NCBI GenBank assembly: GCA_018780435.1 | Contig: JADMJS010000588.1 | Coordinates: 1 to 32,030 of the forward strand | Direction: 5' to 3' | Source of the DNA: Myxococcales bacterium | Lineage (GTDB): Bacteria > Myxococcota_A > UBA9042 > GCA-2863065 | DNA length: 32,030 nucleotides | Shown: positions 7,560-15,496 of the stretch, in pieces | Layout of the letters: every line of letters begins with the position of its first letter | How positions within the stretch are numbered: position 1 is the stretch's first letter | Notes under the pieces: model-generated | What the model was told of the DNA's origin: nothing | Database searches by the model: none | Seen by the model: the letters and a program-made list of their open reading frames with translations, nothing else | Translations under genes and position numbers: made by a program

Positions 7560-7878
7560 CGGCCAGGACCTCGGGTTGAAGCTCGCGGGGGCGCCCGCGC
7601 GCTCGAGCGGGCGCATCACGCCCGACGCCACCGCTTGGCGACGGGTCAGGACTTGGGCTCGGCTCGTCACAATCGCGCCACTGCTACTTCCGATTCGGCT
7701 GTACCAGTGGCTAATCTCCCCTCTCCTTCCCGCGGCATGTCGGTTCTACCCGACGTGCTCTCACTACGCCGCAGAGGCGCTTCTCCGGCACGGGCTCGTG
7801 AAGGGCTCGTTCCTCGGTGGCCGCCGGATCTGCCGGTGTCACCCGTGGCATGAGGGTGGCGACGATCCGGTCCCCTGA
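7549..7878 (+). CDS. yidD: Membrane protein insertion efficiency factor YidD
   Basis: YidD is a small inner-membrane-associated protein that improves insertion of YidC substrates. After a polar N-terminus of about 40 residues come the family hallmarks: LLLPIRLYQWLISPLL (amphipathic helix), ACRFYPTCSHYAAEALLRHG, and the ending RICRCHPWHEGGDDPVP. The 109-aa length is slightly above the usual 70-90 because of the N-terminal extension. The ATG lies inside the end of rnpA (11-base overlap in another frame), so the two are probably translationally coupled. An internal start nearer the conserved core is possible. Confidence 0.93.
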   Translation: MRADGQDLGLKLAGAPARSSGRITPDATAWRRVRTWARLVTIAPLLLPIRLYQWLISPLLPAACRFYPTCSHYAAEALLRHGLVKGSFLGGRRICRCHPWHEGGDDPVP

Positions 7879-7932
7879 GATCGACTTTCGCGCCGCTCCC
7901 CCACCCGTTCGAATCGAGGTCGCCGAGGCATC

Positions 7933-10089
7933 GTGCAACGTTCCATCCTAGTCACCTTGATCGCGGCCGCTGTGGGCGGCGTGCTCTACCTCGTGTTTCG
8001 CGACAAAACCGAGAAGCCAGAGGAAGCGGCAGCGATTGCTGCCCCCGTCAAGAAGGAGCTCGTCCCTGCGAGCACCATCTCGGCGGGCTCCGGGGAGACC
8101 GCTTTCCACGTCGTCATCTCGCATCGCGGTGCGGGTCTTCAAAACGTGCTCCTCGACAGCGCGCAGTACGCCCAGAAGGACCGCCTTCACACCTTGTCGG
8201 CGCGTGCCCAGCAGCTCGCGAAGTCCGGGCTCATCGATCCGGCGAAGTTCGTGCCGGGGCCGTACGATCTCGTAGAGACGTGGAGCCCGGGCTTCTATCC
8301 CTTCCAGGTTCAGCTACGGAAGCTCGAATGGACCGACAAGGCCCGCACGATGGAGCGGCTCGTCCGCGCCACACGCGACGTCGAAGTCGGCAAGGAAGGC
8401 GTGACCGTCGGCCCCGCGCAAGTCGGTGACCTCGCGGTTCAGGCGGGGGATCGTCTCGTCATCGACGGGGTCGGCGAGTGGGCGATCGCCACCGCCACGG
8501 ACACGGCCGTGACGCTCGCCCCGGCGGCGCCTGCGGCCAAGCCTGGCGCGCCGGCGGCGGCGGTGGCGCCCGTCGGCAAGGCCGTCGGGAAGATCATCCG
8601 TCGCGGCACCCCGGCTGAGCAGTGGGCCAAGGACACGACGTTCACCGTCGTCGCGTCTTCGCCCTCGGAAGTGACGCTGGTGTGGCCCAACCCGGCACGC
8701 GACCGTAGCGATCTCTTCATCGAGCGAACCTGGGCAGCTCGTGACGGCTACCACATCGAACATGCGATTCGCGTTCGCAATCTCAGCGTCGACGCGCTGC
8801 AGGCGGACTACTCGGTGGCCCTGAACGGCTGGGTCGACCCGTGGGCCGAAGCGCCGGGCATGTTCACGCCGCCCGTCAAGCACTGGGCGCCTGCGTGTTA
8901 CGTCGGGGGCACCAAGACGGAGGAGGCCTTCACCTCGCTCCTCGGCGAGGAGGGCCGCGAGGTCGCGGTCGAGGGCAAGGTCGAATGGTTTGCGCTGAAC
9001 TCTCAGTACTTCCTCCTCGCCGCCATCTTCTCGGGCGAAGAGGGCATTCAGGGGCTCTGTCGCATGACGGCTGGCGAGAACGGGGTCATCGCCGCCGAGT
9101 TCACGCCGACGTCCATGAAGCCGCAGGAAGGTAGTGCTGCCGCCTGTGTGCCCGACTGGCTACCGGCGGAACAGCGTGGCGGGCGACTGACATGCGTCGA
9201 AGCCATGACGAAGCTGGGCGTCGACGACACGCACCTCGACCGCGCCAGCCTCGACCGCGCCGTGACGGCGTTCACGGGCGACCGGGACGAAGCGGCGAAG
9301 CTCCGCGCCATGGTCGAGGGACACGCCCGGTTCACGCAGAACCCGGGCCTCGTCTTCACCGTCTTCGCGGGCCCGAAGGAGCTGAAGGCTCTCGAAGCGA
9401 CGGCCAGGTCGCTCGTCGGCACGCTGGACTTTTGGTACGTCGGCTTCCTCGCGAGGCCCATGCTCTGGCTACTCAAGGTCATCCACAACGGCATTGGGAG
9501 CTGGTGGATCGCCATCTTCCTGCTCACGGTCATCGTCCGTGGCGTGATGTTCCCCCTCACTCACCGGCAAGCGGTCCAGATGCAGAAGATGCAGGACCTG
9601 AAGCCGGAGCTCGAGGAGATCCAGAAGAAGCACGCCGCCGACAAGCAGCGGCTCCAACAGGAGATGCTGAATCTCTACAAGCGCGCGGGTGTGAACCCCC
9701 TCGGTGGCTGCTTCCCGATCCTCCTCCAGATGCCGGTCTACATCGCGCTCTACCGCTGCATCTACTCGGCCGTGGACCTCTACCAAGCCCCGCTCTTCGG
9801 CTGGGTCTACGACATGACACAGCCCGACCCCTACTACATCCTGCCCGTGCTGCTTGGCGTCTTCATGCTCCTGCAGCAGCGTTTCATGCCGGCGAGCCCG
9901 GGCGCCGATCCGATGCAGCAGAAGATCATCCAATACGTGATGCCGGCGATGTTCTCGGTCTTCATGCTGGTGCTCCCCGCGGGTCTCGTTTTCTACATCT
10001 TCGTCAGCACCGCAATCGGCGTTGGCCAAAGCTACTGGATCAAGAAGAAGTTCGGGGGCAAGCTCACGCCCTCGCGAGGAAAAGCCTGA
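7933..10089 (+). CDS. yidC: Membrane protein insertase YidC, enlarged periplasmic domain
   Basis: YidC inserts and folds inner-membrane proteins, alone or with Sec. An N-terminal anchor (residues about 4-23) leads into a large periplasmic domain, followed by the conserved insertase core from about residue 495: FWYVGFLARPMLWLL, IVRGVMFPLTHRQAVQMQKM with the groove Arg, the cytoplasmic helix PELEEIQKKH, then GGCFPILLQMPVYIALYRCIYSA and GVFMLLQQRFMP. It ends in a basic tail. At 718 aa it is about 170 residues longer than E. coli YidC. The extra length sits in the periplasmic part, including an Ala/Pro-rich linker at about 197-216 and a Cys-containing segment near 396-425. The start is GTG at 7933; the stop overlaps the jag start by one base. 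Confidence 0.95.
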   Translation: MQRSILVTLIAAAVGGVLYLVFRDKTEKPEEAAAIAAPVKKELVPASTISAGSGETAFHVVISHRGAGLQNVLLDSAQYAQKDRLHTLSARAQQLAKSGLIDPAKFVPGPYDLVETWSPGFYPFQVQLRKLEWTDKARTMERLVRATRDVEVGKEGVTVGPAQVGDLAVQAGDRLVIDGVGEWAIATATDTAVTLAPAAPAAKPGAPAAAVAPVGKAVGKIIRRGTPAEQWAKDTTFTVVASSPSEVTLVWPNPARDRSDLFIERTWAARDGYHIEHAIRVRNLSVDALQADYSVALNGWVDPWAEAPGMFTPPVKHWAPACYVGGTKTEEAFTSLLGEEGREVAVEGKVEWFALNSQYFLLAAIFSGEEGIQGLCRMTAGENGVIAAEFTPTSMKPQEGSAAACVPDWLPAEQRGGRLTCVEAMTKLGVDDTHLDRASLDRAVTAFTGDRDEAAKLRAMVEGHARFTQNPGLVFTVFAGPKELKALEATARSLVGTLDFWYVGFLARPMLWLLKVIHNGIGSWWIAIFLLTVIVRGVMFPLTHRQAVQMQKMQDLKPELEEIQKKHAADKQRLQQEMLNLYKRAGVNPLGGCFPILLQMPVYIALYRCIYSAVDLYQAPLFGWVYDMTQPDPYYILPVLLGVFMLLQQRFMPASPGADPMQQKIIQYVMPAMFSVFMLVLPAGLVFYIFVSTAIGVGQSYWIKKKFGGKLTPSRGKA

Positions 10090-10565
10090 TGGACATCGAC
10101 GACGACTCTGTCTCCCGCCTCGACACGGCCCTGAACGTAGTCAAGCGCCTGCTCGACCTGTCGGGCTTCGACGCGTCCCTCAACGTCACCGAAGGCGACG
10201 AACGCATCGACGTGGTCCTCGGGGTCTCGGCCCCGGACGACATCGCAATCCTGGTGGGCGCTCAGGGCCAGACGCTCGCGGCGTACCAGTTGCTGGCGAA
10301 CCGCATCCTTCAGCGCATCGACGGTGAAGGGAAGCCCGTGAACCTCGACGTGGCCGGCGCTGGCGAGGCCCGTGAGCGCCGCTTGCAGCGCCTGGCGGAA
10401 CGGCTCGCCGACAGCGTCTCAGAGCACGGCCTCGAAGCGCGCGTCTACGGGATGAACCCGAAGGACCGCCGTTCGATGCACGTCGCGCTGCAGTCGATGA
10501 GCTCGATCCAAACCTTCTCGGAGGACGAAGGGATCGCGCGGCGTTTGGTCATCACGCGGCGCTGA
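10089..10565 (+). CDS. jag: Jag/KhpB-type KH-R3H RNA-binding protein
   Basis: This 158-aa cytoplasmic protein carries a KH domain with AILVGAQGQTLAAYQLLANRI (the GxxG-like loop is GAQG), followed by an R3H domain with RLAERLADSVSEHG and the MNPKDRRSMHVALQ segment, which corresponds to the family's NP.ERR..H motif. Proteins of this family bind RNA and in Gram-positives affect cell elongation. It lacks the N-terminal Jag_N domain of firmicute homologues, so it is the short form. The ATG at 10089 overlaps the yidC TGA (TGATG). It is the last gene of the rpmH cluster. Confidence 0.92.
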   Translation: MDIDDDSVSRLDTALNVVKRLLDLSGFDASLNVTEGDERIDVVLGVSAPDDIAILVGAQGQTLAAYQLLANRILQRIDGEGKPVNLDVAGAGEARERRLQRLAERLADSVSEHGLEARVYGMNPKDRRSMHVALQSMSSIQTFSEDEGIARRLVITRR

Positions 10566-10569
10566 GCTT

Positions 10570-10673
10570 TCAGCTCTCAGCTTTCAGCTCCGGTCCCGCC
10601 GGCCGGCCGGTTGGCCTTTGGCGCAGCGGTCGCGGCAACGAAGTGGATCGTTTTGTGCCCGGCTGAGAGCTGA
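10570..10673. repeat. Intergenic 12-bp inverted repeat with AGCTTTCAG motifs
   Basis: Directly after the jag stop, GCTTTCAGCTCTCAGCTTTC carries two copies of a GCTTTCAGCTC-like unit. TCAGCTCTCAGC at 10570-10581 is repeated as its exact reverse complement GCTGAGAGCTGA at 10662-10673, with about 80 bases between the arms containing a GGCCGGCCGG-type GC palindrome. It sits between two convergent genes and may be a dispersed repeat element or a large terminator-like structure. No other copy was noticed in the window. Confidence 0.55.
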
Positions 10674-10690
10674 CGGCTGGTCTTCGCCCG

Positions 10691-10715
10691 CAGATGCCGG
10701 CAAAGCCGGCATCTG
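10691..10715. terminator. Perfect 11-bp hairpin between convergent genes
   Basis: CAGATGCCGGC and GCCGGCATCTG flank an AAA loop, giving a perfect 11-bp GC-rich stem. It lies between the ends of jag (plus) and the methyltransferase gene (minus). A bidirectional terminator is likely, but there is no T-tract on either side, so a simple intrinsic terminator is not fully supported. Confidence 0.5.
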
Positions 10716-10745
10716 GGCCACTTCAGCGCGAACTCGGTACGAGAA

Positions 10746-11462
10746 TCAGCGCCCGCGCGGCCGCAGCCGAGCCACGTAACGAATCGGCACCCGCCCATGC
10801 GGGACGCCCGCAAGCGTCTCGACGTGGAAGTGCGGCACCACGAGCGCCCGCAGAGACGGTTCGTCCATCTCGTGCAGGTGCCACTCGTCTTCCATGTGCT
10901 GGGGCATCGCATAACCGGAACGTCTCTCAAGCAACCAGGTCGCCCCTGGCACGGAGAAGACGCGACCCTTGATCGCGTTGATGAGCCCCTCGTTCGGTAC
11001 CGACACGACGGCGACGCCGGTGGGCTTCAGCACACGGCGAATCTCCGCGATGACCCGGCCGGGGTCGAGGACGTGCTCAAGGACCTCGGAGCAGTAGACC
11101 CGGTCGAAGGACTCGTCCGGAAACGTCAATGATTCCGCGTTCATCTCCAGAATCGTCGCGTCAGCACCGAGGCGACTTCGGGCCTTCTCGAGGAGGAACG
11201 GGCTCAAGTCTATCCCGGTGCGTCGCCCTCGGACCTGGGCGAGGACGTTGCCGGCGCCGCAGCCGACCTCGAGCACGGTGTGCTGATCCGTCGCGGCCAG
11301 GAGACTGACGACCTTTCGGACGCGCTGCCGCTCCAGGAGCCGCACCGGCAGCGGCGACGCTGTGTGGTAGAGGTCTGGGTCGTGAGCCCTGGCCATCTCA
11401 TCGTTCCACGACGCGAAGTTGCCCGCGTCAACGTGCCGTTCCGGGTGGGAGTGGCTGCTCAT
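10746..11462 (-). CDS. Class I SAM-dependent methyltransferase (Methyltransf_11 type)
   Basis: This is a 238-aa soluble methyltransferase of unknown substrate. Motif I is VLEVGCGAGN (63-72), followed by GIDLSPFLLEKAR (acidic SAM-ribose strand), ILEMNAESLTFPDESFDRVYC with the post-II Asp, and EVLEHVLDPGRVIAEIRRVLKPTG, the loop typical of the UbiE/Methyltransf_11 group. The C-terminal part (PQHMEDEWHLHEMDEPSLRA) resembles enzymes acting on small molecules or lipids, but the substrate cannot be read from sequence. The start is ATG at 11462. It lies 45 bases downstream of the hypothetical gene that follows hemE and is probably in the same transcript. Confidence 0.85.
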   Translation of the reverse strand: MSSHSHPERHVDAGNFASWNDEMARAHDPDLYHTASPLPVRLLERQRVRKVVSLLAATDQHTVLEVGCGAGNVLAQVRGRRTGIDLSPFLLEKARSRLGADATILEMNAESLTFPDESFDRVYCSEVLEHVLDPGRVIAEIRRVLKPTGVAVVSVPNEGLINAIKGRVFSVPGATWLLERRSGYAMPQHMEDEWHLHEMDEPSLRALVVPHFHVETLAGVPHGRVPIRYVARLRPRGR

Positions 11463-11507
11463 ATCGGCGACCTCACGTCGAGGGGGCGAATCCAGAAGGC
11501 CGAAGTC

Positions 11508-11978
11508 TCAGTGTAGAACGCGCGCCTCGTGAGGCTCCGGTTCGGGGATCGACACCGGCCAGATCAGCGTGTCGAGGTCGAGACCATCGGCACGGAAGCC
11601 ACGAGCCGGGAAGGCGAGCGCATTGCCCTGTCGTTCCGGCAGGAAGACGATCGGGATGCCCAGCCGGTTGTAGCCGAGCTGCATCAGCGTCTGCTCGCGG
11701 ATCAAGCGGCCACGGGGCAAGGTGAAGTCTTCGGTCGCGACGTAGAAGCCTTCGGGCAGGAGCGGGATCAGAGCGCTCAAGAACGCGTCGTCCTGCACCG
11801 GATGCCCTTCGCTGGTGAAGGACCACACGTTGTCCGTGTTGGTCTCCGGCAGCAAGACGACCGGGACGCCCTGCTCACTGTGGTTGTGAAAGAAGACCAG
11901 CGTCCCTTCGGGCACCAGCTCCGGTGCCGAGGTCAGGGCCTTGCCGGTTCGGTATAGCCCGCAAGACCGGTCGGTCAC
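11508..11978 (-). CDS. Conserved-looking hypothetical protein coupled to hemE
   Basis: I do not recognise this family. The frame is open much further upstream, but that part is an antisense-like shadow of hemE rich in Arg. The likely start is the GTG at 11978-11976, which overlaps the hemE TGA as GTGA, giving 156 aa. The product has a normal composition: TLVFFHNHSEQGVPVVLLPE, an acidic middle, FYVATEDFTLPRGRLIREQT, then LGIPIVFLPERQGNALAFPA and a Pro/Glu-rich end. Two similar strand-turn units (GVPVVLLPETN and GIPIVFLPERQ) suggest an internal duplication. There is no signal peptide or TM segment, so it is probably cytoplasmic. Coupling to hemE hints at a related or simply co-regulated role. 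Confidence 0.75.
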   Translation of the reverse strand: MTDRSCGLYRTGKALTSAPELVPEGTLVFFHNHSEQGVPVVLLPETNTDNVWSFTSEGHPVQDDAFLSALIPLLPEGFYVATEDFTLPRGRLIREQTLMQLGYNRLGIPIVFLPERQGNALAFPARGFRADGLDLDTLIWPVSIPEPEPHEARVLH

Positions 11979-13012
11979 GCGTAGCCACCGGGAGCACCGA
12001 ACGTCTTCACCGCATCGACGAGTGCCTTCGCATGCGCGACCGGGACATCGGGCATGATCCCGTGACCGAGGTTGAAGATGTGCGGTCCGCGACCGTTCTC
12101 GGCGAGCACGTCGCGAACGCGCGCGGCGATGACGTCGGGACGTGCGTACAGGGTGCAGGGATCGAGGTTGCCTTGAAGGACCACGCCCTGCCCTAGTCGC
12201 TGCCTTACTTCGGTCAGGCCGACGCGCCAGTCGATGCCAATGACGTCGGCGCCAGAGGAGGCGATGTCCTCGAGCTTCCCGCCGACGCCGTTCACGAAGT
12301 ACACGATCGGGCAACCGGTGGCTTTCACTCGCTCGATGACGTGCGCCGCCGCAGGCAGGGCCATCGCGCGGAACTCGTCCGGCATGAGGTCGCCGGCCCA
12401 GGTGTCGAAGAGCTGCACCAGCTCGGCGCCCGCCTCGATCTGAGCGATGAGCAGGTCGGCCGCCGCGTCGGCGAAGCGGAAGAGGAGCTCTTTGAACCCC
12501 TCCCGGTCATTGAGCATGAACGACTTGGTCGCGCTGTAGTGCCGCGCCGTCTTCCCTTCGACCGCGTAACACGCGAGCGTATACGGCGCGCCGGCGAAGC
12601 CGAGGACCGGCACGCGGCCGGCGAGCTCCGCCTTCAGCATTCGGACGGCGTCCGGCAAGAAGCGGGTCTCCTTGTTCGCGTCGTACGCACGAAGGCGACC
12701 GATCTCACTCCGACTCCGAATCGGGTCCGACAGGATGGGGCCTTTCCCTTCATCGAACTGAAGGTTCATGCCCATCGCTTCGAGCGGAATCAGAATGTCG
12801 CTGAAGATGATGGCGCCGTCGACGCCGAGCATGTCGATGGGCAACATCGACGCCGCGACGGCGGCTTCGGGGGTGTGGCACAGCTCGAGGAACGAGTACT
12901 TCTGACGAAGGGCTCGGTACTCGGGCATGTAGCGGCCCGCTTGCCGCATGATCCATACCGGGGTTCGAGAGACGGGGCGGCCGAGAGCAGCGTCGATAAG
13001 GAGATGACCCAC
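11975..13012 (-). CDS. hemE: Uroporphyrinogen decarboxylase
   Basis: HemE decarboxylates the four acetate side chains of uroporphyrinogen III to give coproporphyrinogen III in heme synthesis. The 345-aa length is normal. Both family signatures are present: PVWIMRQAGRYMPEYRALR near the N-terminus and GFAGAPYTLACYAVEG in the middle. The catalytic Asp lies in IIFSDILIPLEAMG (Asp72). The tail contains FNLGHGIMPDVPVAHAKALV with the conserved His. The start is GTG at 13012. No upstream gene is close on this strand, so a promoter probably lies in 13013-13183, although I could not define one. Confidence 0.97.
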   Translation of the reverse strand: MGHLLIDAALGRPVSRTPVWIMRQAGRYMPEYRALRQKYSFLELCHTPEAAVAASMLPIDMLGVDGAIIFSDILIPLEAMGMNLQFDEGKGPILSDPIRSRSEIGRLRAYDANKETRFLPDAVRMLKAELAGRVPVLGFAGAPYTLACYAVEGKTARHYSATKSFMLNDREGFKELLFRFADAAADLLIAQIEAGAELVQLFDTWAGDLMPDEFRAMALPAAAHVIERVKATGCPIVYFVNGVGGKLEDIASSGADVIGIDWRVGLTEVRQRLGQGVVLQGNLDPCTLYARPDVIAARVRDVLAENGRGPHIFNLGHGIMPDVPVAHAKALVDAVKTFGAPGGYA

Positions 13013-13183
13013 GGCGCGAGGCTATCATGCCGAGCTGTTGGCGTCACTTTGGCTCCTCGAATCTCCGGTCGAGGGCGCGGTCGACAGTGAGTCGGAGAGT
13101 TGACCGAGCCGGGCGGGGATCCGGCGCGAGTTCAACTCGAACGACTCATTGTCGACCGGTCCCTGGGAGAGAAGCGCTCGTCG

Positions 13184-15403
13184 CTACTGGCAGATGAAGA
13201 TGCCGTCGATCGGCCCGCAGGTGCCGTCACACTCCTGGGTCACGAGCTCGTTCTCGATGCAGTAGACGAGCGTGGTGCCCTCGCACTGACCCACGATGTC
13301 GATGTTGTCGCAGCCGCAGGTGCCGTCCGCTTGGCAGCGCTGCGTGGCGGTGCAGGCCGCGCAGCCCGCGGGTTTGGCCGCACAGGCGAAGGCGTTGCCG
13401 TTCCAGAGGCACTCCGGAGTGGCGCCCGAGCACGTCGTCGAGGTGGCGCTGCCGCCATCGCAGGTCGTCAGCGTCTCGTTGGCGCTGCACTGGCCCTGCG
13501 CAGGGAGGTCGGCGCACGTCGTGGAGGCACCGGCGAGGCAGTCGTACCAGCCTTCCCCGGCGTTGGCGGCGGCATCGAAGCCGCAGGTCTTCTCGCTCTG
13601 GGAGCAGTCGATCTCGGAGGTCACGCCATCGACGCAGTAGCGCAGCGAGTTGCCGGCGCACTCGCCCACGATGGTGAGGTCGCCGCAGTCGCCGGAGCCC
13701 TGCACGCAGAGGCCGGCCTGGCAGGAGGTGCCGGCGCCGCAGAGGCCGCAGAGGTTGCCGCAGCCGTCATCGCCACACTCTTTCGGGGTCGGGTTGTTCG
13801 GGTCGCCGGAGTCGAGCAGGCAATTGGGGGTGCAGCCGTCGGGGTCGATGCAGGAGTACCAGGAGAACTCCGGGTCGAAGCCGCACGTCTTGCCGAACTC
13901 GCCGCAGCCGACCGTCTCGAGGACGCCGCTGGCGCAATACTTCAGCGTCTGCCCCTCGCACTCCCCGATGAAGGTCACGGTGCCGCAGTCGCCGCCGCCG
14001 CCGGTGGGGACGCAGAGGCCGTCGGCGTTGCAGGTCTCGCCGCCAGGGCAGATCCCGCAGTCGCCGGTGCATCCGTCGCCCTTCGGGCCGCACTCCTTGG
14101 CGCTACAGGTGGCAGCGCAGACGTCGGCGCAGTAATAGGTCTCCTGGTTCTCGATCCAGGTGCAGACGAGGTTGTCCCCGAGGGCGGTGCAGTCCTGCGT
14201 CTTCGGGACGCCGTTCTCACACCACTCGACGACCTTTCCGTTGCCAACACAACGGCCTTCATATGTAAGTCCAGCGCACTGGCCTTCGCCTGGTAGCACG
14301 CAGTGGCCGGCGAGATCGCAGGTCTGCTGCTCGGCGCATTGCCCGCAGGACCCACCACAGCCGTCGTCACCGCAGTCGCGCCCGACACAGTTGGGCGTAC
14401 AGGCGACGAGCTTGCACTGGCCTGCGTTGCAGCTCTCACCGGGCTTGCATGTGCCACAGGAGCCACCGCAGCCATCGGGGCCACAGGACTTGCCGCTACA
14501 CGCCGGCGCGCAGCCGCTGGGGTCCACGCAGGCGCCGTTCTGACAGGAGTCACCCGCGTCGCAGATGCCGCATTGACCGCCGCACCCGTCCGGGCCGCAG
14601 GTCTTGCCGCTGCAGGAGGGTGTGCACGAGCCGTCGATCTCACACTGTCCGTTGGCGTTGCACTCCTCGTCCGGTTTGCACTGGCCGCACTGGCCGCCAC
14701 AGCCGTCCGTCCCGCAGTTCTTGTCGCCGCAGTTCGGCGTGCAGCCGGCCTTCAGACAGTCGTACTTGTTCTTCGCCTCGTTGAAGCCGCAGACAAAGCC
14801 CTTGGCGGGGTCGCACACGACCGCCAGGAGCTTTCCGCCCTTGCAGGTCATCGCGATCTCGCCGCCCTGCTGACACTCTCCCGTCTCGGTGACCTCACCG
14901 CATGCGCTGGTGTCCGCCGAACACACGCCTTCGGCGCATTGCTGTCCTGCCGCACACTTGCCGCACACGTTGCCGCAGCCGTCGTCACCACAGGCCTTGC
15001 CATCGCACTTCGGGAGGCAGCCTCGGGACCCATCAGAGCACAAGCCCGCGCCGTTACAGGATTTTCCGGCCGGACAGAGGCCACACGTGCCGCCGCAGCC
15101 GTCAGGACCGCAAGCCTTGCCATCGCACTGTGCCTTGCAGCCGGGCGGGGCCTGACAGACGCCGACGGCCGTACACGCGGTCCCGGACGTACAAGCGCCG
15201 CAGAAGCCGCCGCAGCCATTCGGTCCGCACTGCTTGCCTTCGCACTGCGGCGTGCAGGTCGACGTGTCGCCGCCCGTGCCACCGGTTGTATCGGTGCCGC
15301 CGGTCGTGTCGCCCCCGATGCCGGGTAGGTCGTTGATGGTCGGTCCAGAGTCGCCGCAGCTCGTCAGGGCCAGGAGGAAGGTCAATATCAGGACTACACG
15401 CAT
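13184..15403 (-). CDS. Large cysteine-rich repeat lipoprotein
   Basis: From the ATG at 15403 this is a 739-aa secreted lipoprotein. Its signal peptide RVVLILTFLLALTSC has the lipobox LTSC (Cys16). A Gly/Thr-rich linker (IGGDTTGGTDTTGG) follows. The rest is two kinds of disulfide-type modules. Type A, about 35 residues, reads C..C.GK.CG.DGCGG.CG.C..G..C..G.C and occurs nine times. Type B, about 45 residues, reads CG....GEC.G..L.YC..G....C....CGF....Y.C and occurs about six times, alternating with A toward the C-terminus. Such A modules are abundant in predicted surface proteins of Myxococcota and related lineages; function is unknown, and adhesion or a protective coat is only inference. A start at 15463 would bury the signal sequence behind 20 extra residues, so it was not chosen. 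Confidence 0.85.
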   Translation of the reverse strand: MRVVLILTFLLALTSCGDSGPTINDLPGIGGDTTGGTDTTGGTGGDTSTCTPQCEGKQCGPNGCGGFCGACTSGTACTAVGVCQAPPGCKAQCDGKACGPDGCGGTCGLCPAGKSCNGAGLCSDGSRGCLPKCDGKACGDDGCGNVCGKCAAGQQCAEGVCSADTSACGEVTETGECQQGGEIAMTCKGGKLLAVVCDPAKGFVCGFNEAKNKYDCLKAGCTPNCGDKNCGTDGCGGQCGQCKPDEECNANGQCEIDGSCTPSCSGKTCGPDGCGGQCGICDAGDSCQNGACVDPSGCAPACSGKSCGPDGCGGSCGTCKPGESCNAGQCKLVACTPNCVGRDCGDDGCGGSCGQCAEQQTCDLAGHCVLPGEGQCAGLTYEGRCVGNGKVVEWCENGVPKTQDCTALGDNLVCTWIENQETYYCADVCAATCSAKECGPKGDGCTGDCGICPGGETCNADGLCVPTGGGGDCGTVTFIGECEGQTLKYCASGVLETVGCGEFGKTCGFDPEFSWYSCIDPDGCTPNCLLDSGDPNNPTPKECGDDGCGNLCGLCGAGTSCQAGLCVQGSGDCGDLTIVGECAGNSLRYCVDGVTSEIDCSQSEKTCGFDAAANAGEGWYDCLAGASTTCADLPAQGQCSANETLTTCDGGSATSTTCSGATPECLWNGNAFACAAKPAGCAACTATQRCQADGTCGCDNIDIVGQCEGTTLVYCIENELVTQECDGTCGPIDGIFICQ

Positions 15404-15496
15404 CTCGAGGGCTCCCGCCGCAGTTGAACCCCGGATCCTATCTGAAGGGGCCGTGATGCGCACGTTTGCGTCGTCAGTCCTCGAGCATCGAGGCGA

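Noticed and set aside
11979..12314. Upstream part of the open frame containing the 156-aa hypothetical gene
   Set aside because: It overlaps hemE in another frame on the same strand and is extremely Arg-rich; the GTG overlapping the hemE stop is a better start.
13100..14296. 398-aa plus-strand Ala/Gly-rich frame opposite the cysteine-rich gene
   Set aside because: Its repeats are reverse reads of the cysteine modules; the minus strand has a signal peptide and regular Cys spacing.
13184..15403. Regular DNA repeats that might suggest a CRISPR array or satellite
   Set aside because: The repeats are degenerate at DNA level and in frame with a cysteine-module protein; units are variable in length with no unique spacers.
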